DNA of 6,699 nucleotides from the NCBI GenBank assembly GCA_013152995.1, contig JAADFH010000018.1:1-6699 (forward strand). Direction: 5' to 3'. Below the pieces are notes generated by a model. The model was not told the origin of the DNA. It searched no databases and saw only the letters and a program-made list of their open reading frames with translations. A program made the translations under genes and the position numbers. Positions 3,728 to 6,699 of the stretch are shown here, in pieces (the first letter of the stretch is position 1; each line of letters starts with the position of its first letter). The DNA is from Methanobacteriota archaeon. GTDB taxonomy: Archaea; Hydrothermarchaeota; Hydrothermarchaeia; Hydrothermarchaeales; BMS3B.

Positions 3728-6699
3728 GTGAGGTTGGCGTACAACTTCTTTGACTTTGAGAAGAGGAGGAAAAAGAGGAGTAACCAGCTTACCACCGCCA
3801 GACTCAGGAACAACGGTCAGCCTGCCATGGGTGGCATACTCGGAGAGCTGCTCTCGCAGGCGGGAAGCTATATTGACAGCTTTGACAAGATACGGCAGAC
3901 CGAGGAGGAGCTTGAGGGCAGGGTGGTTGAGGAGGGCGAGAGCTACAGAATTCTGCGCCGTGAGGGTGAGAAGCTACCCGTGTACATCGTGCGCCTGCCC
4001 GAGCTCACGGCTGAGGACAAGCAGATACTGCGTGACCTGGAGAGGAGGGCGGTTATTGAGATAAACATAGACCCGGACATGATTCTTGACCGCGAGAAGA
4101 GGCGTGCCACCTTCCTCAGGGAAGTTGAGGCTCTGATAGACCTGAAGTATCCGCAGATTCCAAAGGAGAGGAGGCACGACTTCGCTGAGCTCATAGTGCA
4201 GAACATGGTGGGCTACGGGCTCCTTGAGCCCCTGCTGAACGACGACCAGCTTGAGGAGGTAATGGTGATAGGCACGGGCAAGCACGTGTACGTTTACCAT
4301 CGCAGGCACGGGATGTGCAAGACCAACATAATCTTTGACAGCGATGCGGAGATTGAGAGGATAATCAACCGCATCGCCAGGACCATAGGCAGGAGGGTTG
4401 ACTTAACCTCACCCCTGCTTGACGCCAGGCTGCCTGATGGCTCAAGAGTGAACGCCACCATCCCGCCTGTTTCTCTTGACGGTCCCTCGCTGACGATAAG
4501 AAAGTTCAGAAAGGACCCCTACACCGTGGTGGACATAATAAAGTTCGGCACCATGAACTCCGAGCTTGCAGCCTTCCTGTGGCTGATGGTTGAGGGCTAC
4601 GGCGTTAAGCCAGCCAACTTCCTGGTGAGCGGGGGTACGAGCAGCGGCAAGACCACAACACTCAACTGCCTGGGCAGCTTCATACCGCCCAGCGACAGGG
4701 TTATAAGCATTGAGGACACCGCAGAGCTGCAGCTCCCCATAAGCCACTGGATACGCCTTGAGACCAGACCCCCCAACGTGGAGGGTAAGGGCGAGATAAA
4801 CATGGAGCTGCTGCTGAAGAACTGCCTGAGAATGCGTCCAGACAGGATAATCGTGGGTGAGGTGCGAGGTAAGGAGGCAAGGACGCTGCTTGCTGCCATG
4901 AACACGGGGCAGAACGGCTGCTTGGGCACGCTCCACGCCAATACCGCCAGGGAGACCGTCACCAGGCTCACCTCAGCACCCATGAACGTGCCCCAGATAA
5001 TGATTCCCTCGCTGGACTTCATATTCATGCAGAACCGCTTCTCCTACAAGGGCAGGGTTATCAGGCGCATAACCGAGATTGCAGAGGTGGTGGGCATAGA
5101 GGATGGGGAGGTGAAGCTCAACATAATCTACGAGTGGGACCCCAAGGACGACACCATAAAGCAGACGGGTGTGCCCTGCATGCTCAAGAACCGCATAGCG
5201 GAGCTCAGGGGCGTGCCCGTGAGGAAGGTGGATGAGGAGATTGCCAGGCGGAAGCAGGTGCTGGACTACCTGGTGGAGAACGACATCCGCAGCATTGAGG
5301 AGGTGGGCAGGTACATCAGGGAGTACTACATAGACCCGGAGAGGGTGCTCAGCAAGATTCTGCCGAAGAAGAAGCGGAGAAGCGCTGGGGAGGTGGTGGC
5401 GGAGGAGCGCGTGCTTGACCAGAACTCCCAGCGCACCATACTGCTCCAGAGGGACGAGAAGAACCCGCTGTACGTGGTGCCGATTCCGGAGCTCTCGCCG
5501 GCGGAGATTGAACTGGTGGAGGAGATTGAGAACAAGGCAGTGAGGGAGATTGACATTGACCCGGAGAGCATACCCGACAGGGAGGAGCGCAAGCGGGTGT
5601 TCCTGAAGAAGGTGCTTGAGGTTATAGAGCAGCACTTCCCGCAGGTGAAGCTGAGCAGGCGTAAGGACATAGCAAAAATCGTGGTCAACAACATGGTGGG
5701 GTACAGCCACCTGGAGTTTCTGCTCAACGACGACCAGCTTGAGGACATAATGGTGATAGGCACGGGCAAGCCGGTGTATGTGAACCACAGGGAGTACGGG
5801 ATGTGCAGAACCAACTTAGTCTTTGATTCTGATGAGGCGATTATAAGGATTATAGAGAAGATTGCAGTGTCGGTGGGCAGGAGGATTGACAAGTCATCAC
5901 CCCTGCTTGACGCCAGGCTGAGCGATGGCTCAAGGGTGAACGCAACCATACCCCCCATCTCCCTTGACGGTCCCTCGCTGACAATAAGAAAGTTCAGAGC
6001 CAGCCCGCTCACGGTGGTGAACCTGATAAAGCTGCGCACCCTCACCGTGGAGGTTGCAGCATACCTGTGGCTGGCGGTGGAGGGGCTGGGCATAAAGCCT
6101 GGCAACATACTCGCCGCTGGCGGCGCAGGCTCGGGCAAGACCACCACGCTCAACGTGCTGTGCTCCTTCATACCCGAGACCGAGAGGGTTATAACCATTG
6201 AGGACACCGCAGAGCTCATGCTCCCGCTTGAGCACGTGGTGAGGCTTGAGACCAGACCCCCCAACGTGGAGGGTGAGGGCGAGGTGACCATGGATGACCT
6301 GGTGAAGAACTGCCTGAGAATGCGTCCAGACAGGATAATCGTGGGTGAGGTGCGAGGTAAGGAGGCAAGGACGCTGTTCACGGCAATGAACACGGGTCAT
6401 GACGGCTGCATGGGCACGGTGCATGCGAACTCCGCCAGGGAGACGCTTGTGAGGCTCACCAACCCGCCCATGGAGGTTCCTGAGATAATGCTTCCCGCCC
6501 TGGACATAATAATCATGCAGAACAAGATATACCACCGCGGCAAGACGCTGAGGCGCATAACCGAGATTGCAGAGGTGGTGAGCAACGAGCAGGGGGGTGT
6601 GAGGCTGAACAACCTGTACGAGTGGCGCCCGAAGCCGGATAAGCTGGTCTCAACGGGTCAGCCCAGCGTGGTGAAGCAGAAGCTCGCACGTCTGAAGGG
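3728..6699 (+). CDS. Tandem double FlaI/TadA-family (type II/IV secretion) ATPase, 3' end outside window
   Basis: One open frame of 990 codons without a stop, cut by the right edge. It encodes two fused secretion/archaellum/pilus-type AAA-like ATPases that would power assembly at the membrane together with a TadC/FlaJ-like platform protein, not present here. Residues 1-65 are unique and basic (KRRKKR, 12-17). Copy 1 (about 66-545): N-terminal domain, LLNDDQLEEVMVIG (169-182), PLLDARLPDGSRVNATIP (229-246), Walker A GGTSSGKT (302-309), acidic box IEDTAEL (328-334), Walker B DRIIVGEVR (372-380), His box GTLHAN (400-405). Copy 2 (562 onward): Walker A GGAGSGKT (798-805), IEDTAEL (824-830), DRIIVGEVR (868-876), GTVHAN (896-901). 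The linker 495-561 carries the helical tail of copy 1 (YYIDPERVL, 533-541) and a basic KKKRR (547-551). No catalytic residue is missing in either copy. Start: TAA at 3710-3712 limits it; GTG 3728 has GAGG only 3 bases upstream, TTG 3734 has it 9 bases upstream, so either is possible. About 50 more residues would finish copy 2. Confidence 0.92.
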   Translation, partial: MRLAYNFFDFEKRRKKRSNQLTTARLRNNGQPAMGGILGELLSQAGSYIDSFDKIRQTEEELEGRVVEEGESYRILRREGEKLPVYIVRLPELTAEDKQILRDLERRAVIEINIDPDMILDREKRRATFLREVEALIDLKYPQIPKERRHDFAELIVQNMVGYGLLEPLLNDDQLEEVMVIGTGKHVYVYHRRHGMCKTNIIFDSDAEIERIINRIARTIGRRVDLTSPLLDARLPDGSRVNATIPPVSLDGPSLTIRKFRKDPYTVVDIIKFGTMNSELAAFLWLMVEGYGVKPANFLVSGGTSSGKTTTLNCLGSFIPPSDRVISIEDTAELQLPISHWIRLETRPPNVEGKGEINMELLLKNCLRMRPDRIIVGEVRGKEARTLLAAMNTGQNGCLGTLHANTARETVTRLTSAPMNVPQIMIPSLDFIFMQNRFSYKGRVIRRITEIAEVVGIEDGEVKLNIIYEWDPKDDTIKQTGVPCMLKNRIAELRGVPVRKVDEEIARRKQVLDYLVENDIRSIEEVGRYIREYYIDPERVLSKILPKKKRRSAGEVVAEERVLDQNSQRTILLQRDEKNPLYVVPIPELSPAEIELVEEIENKAVREIDIDPESIPDREERKRVFLKKVLEVIEQHFPQVKLSRRKDIAKIVVNNMVGYSHLEFLLNDDQLEDIMVIGTGKPVYVNHREYGMCRTNLVFDSDEAIIRIIEKIAVSVGRRIDKSSPLLDARLSDGSRVNATIPPISLDGPSLTIRKFRASPLTVVNLIKLRTLTVEVAAYLWLAVEGLGIKPGNILAAGGAGSGKTTTLNVLCSFIPETERVITIEDTAELMLPLEHVVRLETRPPNVEGEGEVTMDDLVKNCLRMRPDRIIVGEVRGKEARTLFTAMNTGHDGCMGTVHANSARETLVRLTNPPMEVPEIMLPALDIIIMQNKIYHRGKTLRRITEIAEVVSNEQGGVRLNNLYEWRPKPDKLVSTGQPSVVKQKLARLK
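3923..5209 (+). repeat. ATPase copy 1, first unit of the 1488-base tandem duplication
   Basis: Residues 66-494 of the double ATPase align with residues 562-990 at a constant offset of 496 residues, with no gap at any of the landmarks I checked (Tyr 86/582, Asn 171/667, Walker A 302/798, Glu 329/825, Asp 372/868, His 403/899, Trp 470/966, Thr 480/976). By hand count identity is about 38% over 66-159 and about 70% over 160-334. Confidence 0.9.
4815..4888 (+). repeat. 74-base segment identical to 6303-6376 (Walker B region, copy 1)
   Basis: This stretch codes KNCLRMRPDRIIVGEVRGKE and the next four residues. It matches copy 2 base for base, including the freely variable Arg and Leu codons (AGA, CGT, AGG, CGA, AGG in the same order). 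The bases just outside differ (C/G at 4814/6302 and C/T at 4889/6377). Confidence 0.9.
5401..5413 (+). promoter_or_regulatory. Possible internal ribosome site and GTG start at the copy junction
   Basis: GGAGG at 5401-5405 is followed after 5 bases by an in-frame GTG at 5411, which is Val 562, the first residue of homology of copy 2. A further GGAGGTG lies at 5389-5395. Together they could let copy 2 be translated alone, or be the fossil of a once separate gene start. The caution is that GGAGGAG here also codes a Glu-Glu pair, and GAGGAG is frequent in this gene. Confidence 0.35.
5411..6697 (+). repeat. ATPase copy 2, second unit of the 1488-base tandem duplication
   Basis: Begins at Val 562, the counterpart of Val 66, and runs in the same frame to the window edge. 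It keeps a complete ATPase active site with a Walker A (GGAGSGKT) nearer the usual family form than copy 1 (GGTSSGKT). The segment equivalent to the C-terminal helical tail of copy 1 (residues 495-545) lies beyond the window. Confidence 0.9.
6303..6376 (+). repeat. 74-base segment identical to 4815-4888 (Walker B region, copy 2)
   Basis: Partner of the segment in copy 1, at exactly the 1488-base repeat spacing. Neighbouring stretches such as the N-terminal domain have diverged to about 38% protein identity, so this identity is local. Confidence 0.9.

Noticed and set aside
3706..3753. 15-codon open frame starting with ATG just before the ATPase
   Set aside because: Overlaps the ATPase start, has no ribosome site or recognisable content, and is short enough to be chance.
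3750..4064. Plus-strand open frame of 104 codons overlapping the start of the double ATPase
   Set aside because: Out of frame with the ATPase, Arg/Ser-rich and without recognisable motifs; the ATPase frame through the same bases is clearly the coding one.
4631..4654. Intein at Walker A, as found in some archaeal ATPases of this family (KlbA)
   Set aside because: Walker A and flanking residues are continuous in both copies; the extra length is explained fully by the second ATPase copy.
5326..6393. Long minus-strand open frame (355 codons) opposite the second ATPase copy, with others at 4973-5788 and 5930-6535
   Set aside because: They lie wholly opposite a well-supported gene, their translations are low-complexity Ser/Leu/His-rich with no recognisable domain, and GC-rich codon structure makes antisense frames open by chance.
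3923..6697. Tandem repeat as an assembly artefact
   Set aside because: The copies differ at many silent and replacement sites, with about 38% protein identity in the N-terminal domain, so they are not one sequence assembled twice.

Overview
The window reads as archaeal DNA, GC-rich, with heavy use of AGG (Arg) and ATA (Ile) codons, a TATA-box-like promoter instead of -35/-10 boxes, and GGTGA/GGAGG ribosome sites. The gene types also fit an archaeon, most likely a euryarchaeote: a DPM1/AglJ-like lipid-linked glycosyltransferase and a FlaI/TadA-type secretion or pilus ATPase with the archaeal form of the N-terminal domain. A species cannot be named from this sequence alone.

Bases 1-3691 hold three tightly packed genes on the plus strand (gaps of 4 and -4 bases), almost certainly one transcript. 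They encode a polyprenyl-phosphate glycosyltransferase with four C-terminal membrane helices, a radical SAM protein with an N-terminal B12-binding-like domain, and a second GT2 glycosyltransferase with membrane helices at its C-terminus. The radical SAM protein resembles HpnJ (the hopanoid cyclitol-ether ring-contraction enzyme) and so perhaps archaeal calditol synthase. Together the three could build and then remodel a sugar headgroup on a membrane lipid. This pathway is an inference.

A 36-base gap (3692-3727) follows. A TATA-like box overlaps the stop region of the third gene and a 14-base imperfect palindrome lies where transcription would start, so the next gene probably has its own promoter.

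From 3728 to the right edge runs one open frame of 990 codons with no stop; it continues out of the window. It encodes two complete-looking copies of a FlaI/TadA/VirB11-family ATPase core fused head to tail in one polypeptide. The copies align without a gap at a constant offset of 496 residues (1488 bases). Both keep Walker A, the acidic box, Walker B and the His box. This double ATPase is the most unusual item here: a hexameric motor built from it would be a trimer of two-headed chains. A GGAGG-GTG internal start signal sits exactly where the second copy begins, and a 74-base stretch around Walker B is identical in both copies, suggesting gene conversion.

No RNA genes, CRISPR arrays or insertion sequences were seen. 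No plausible minus-strand gene was found.
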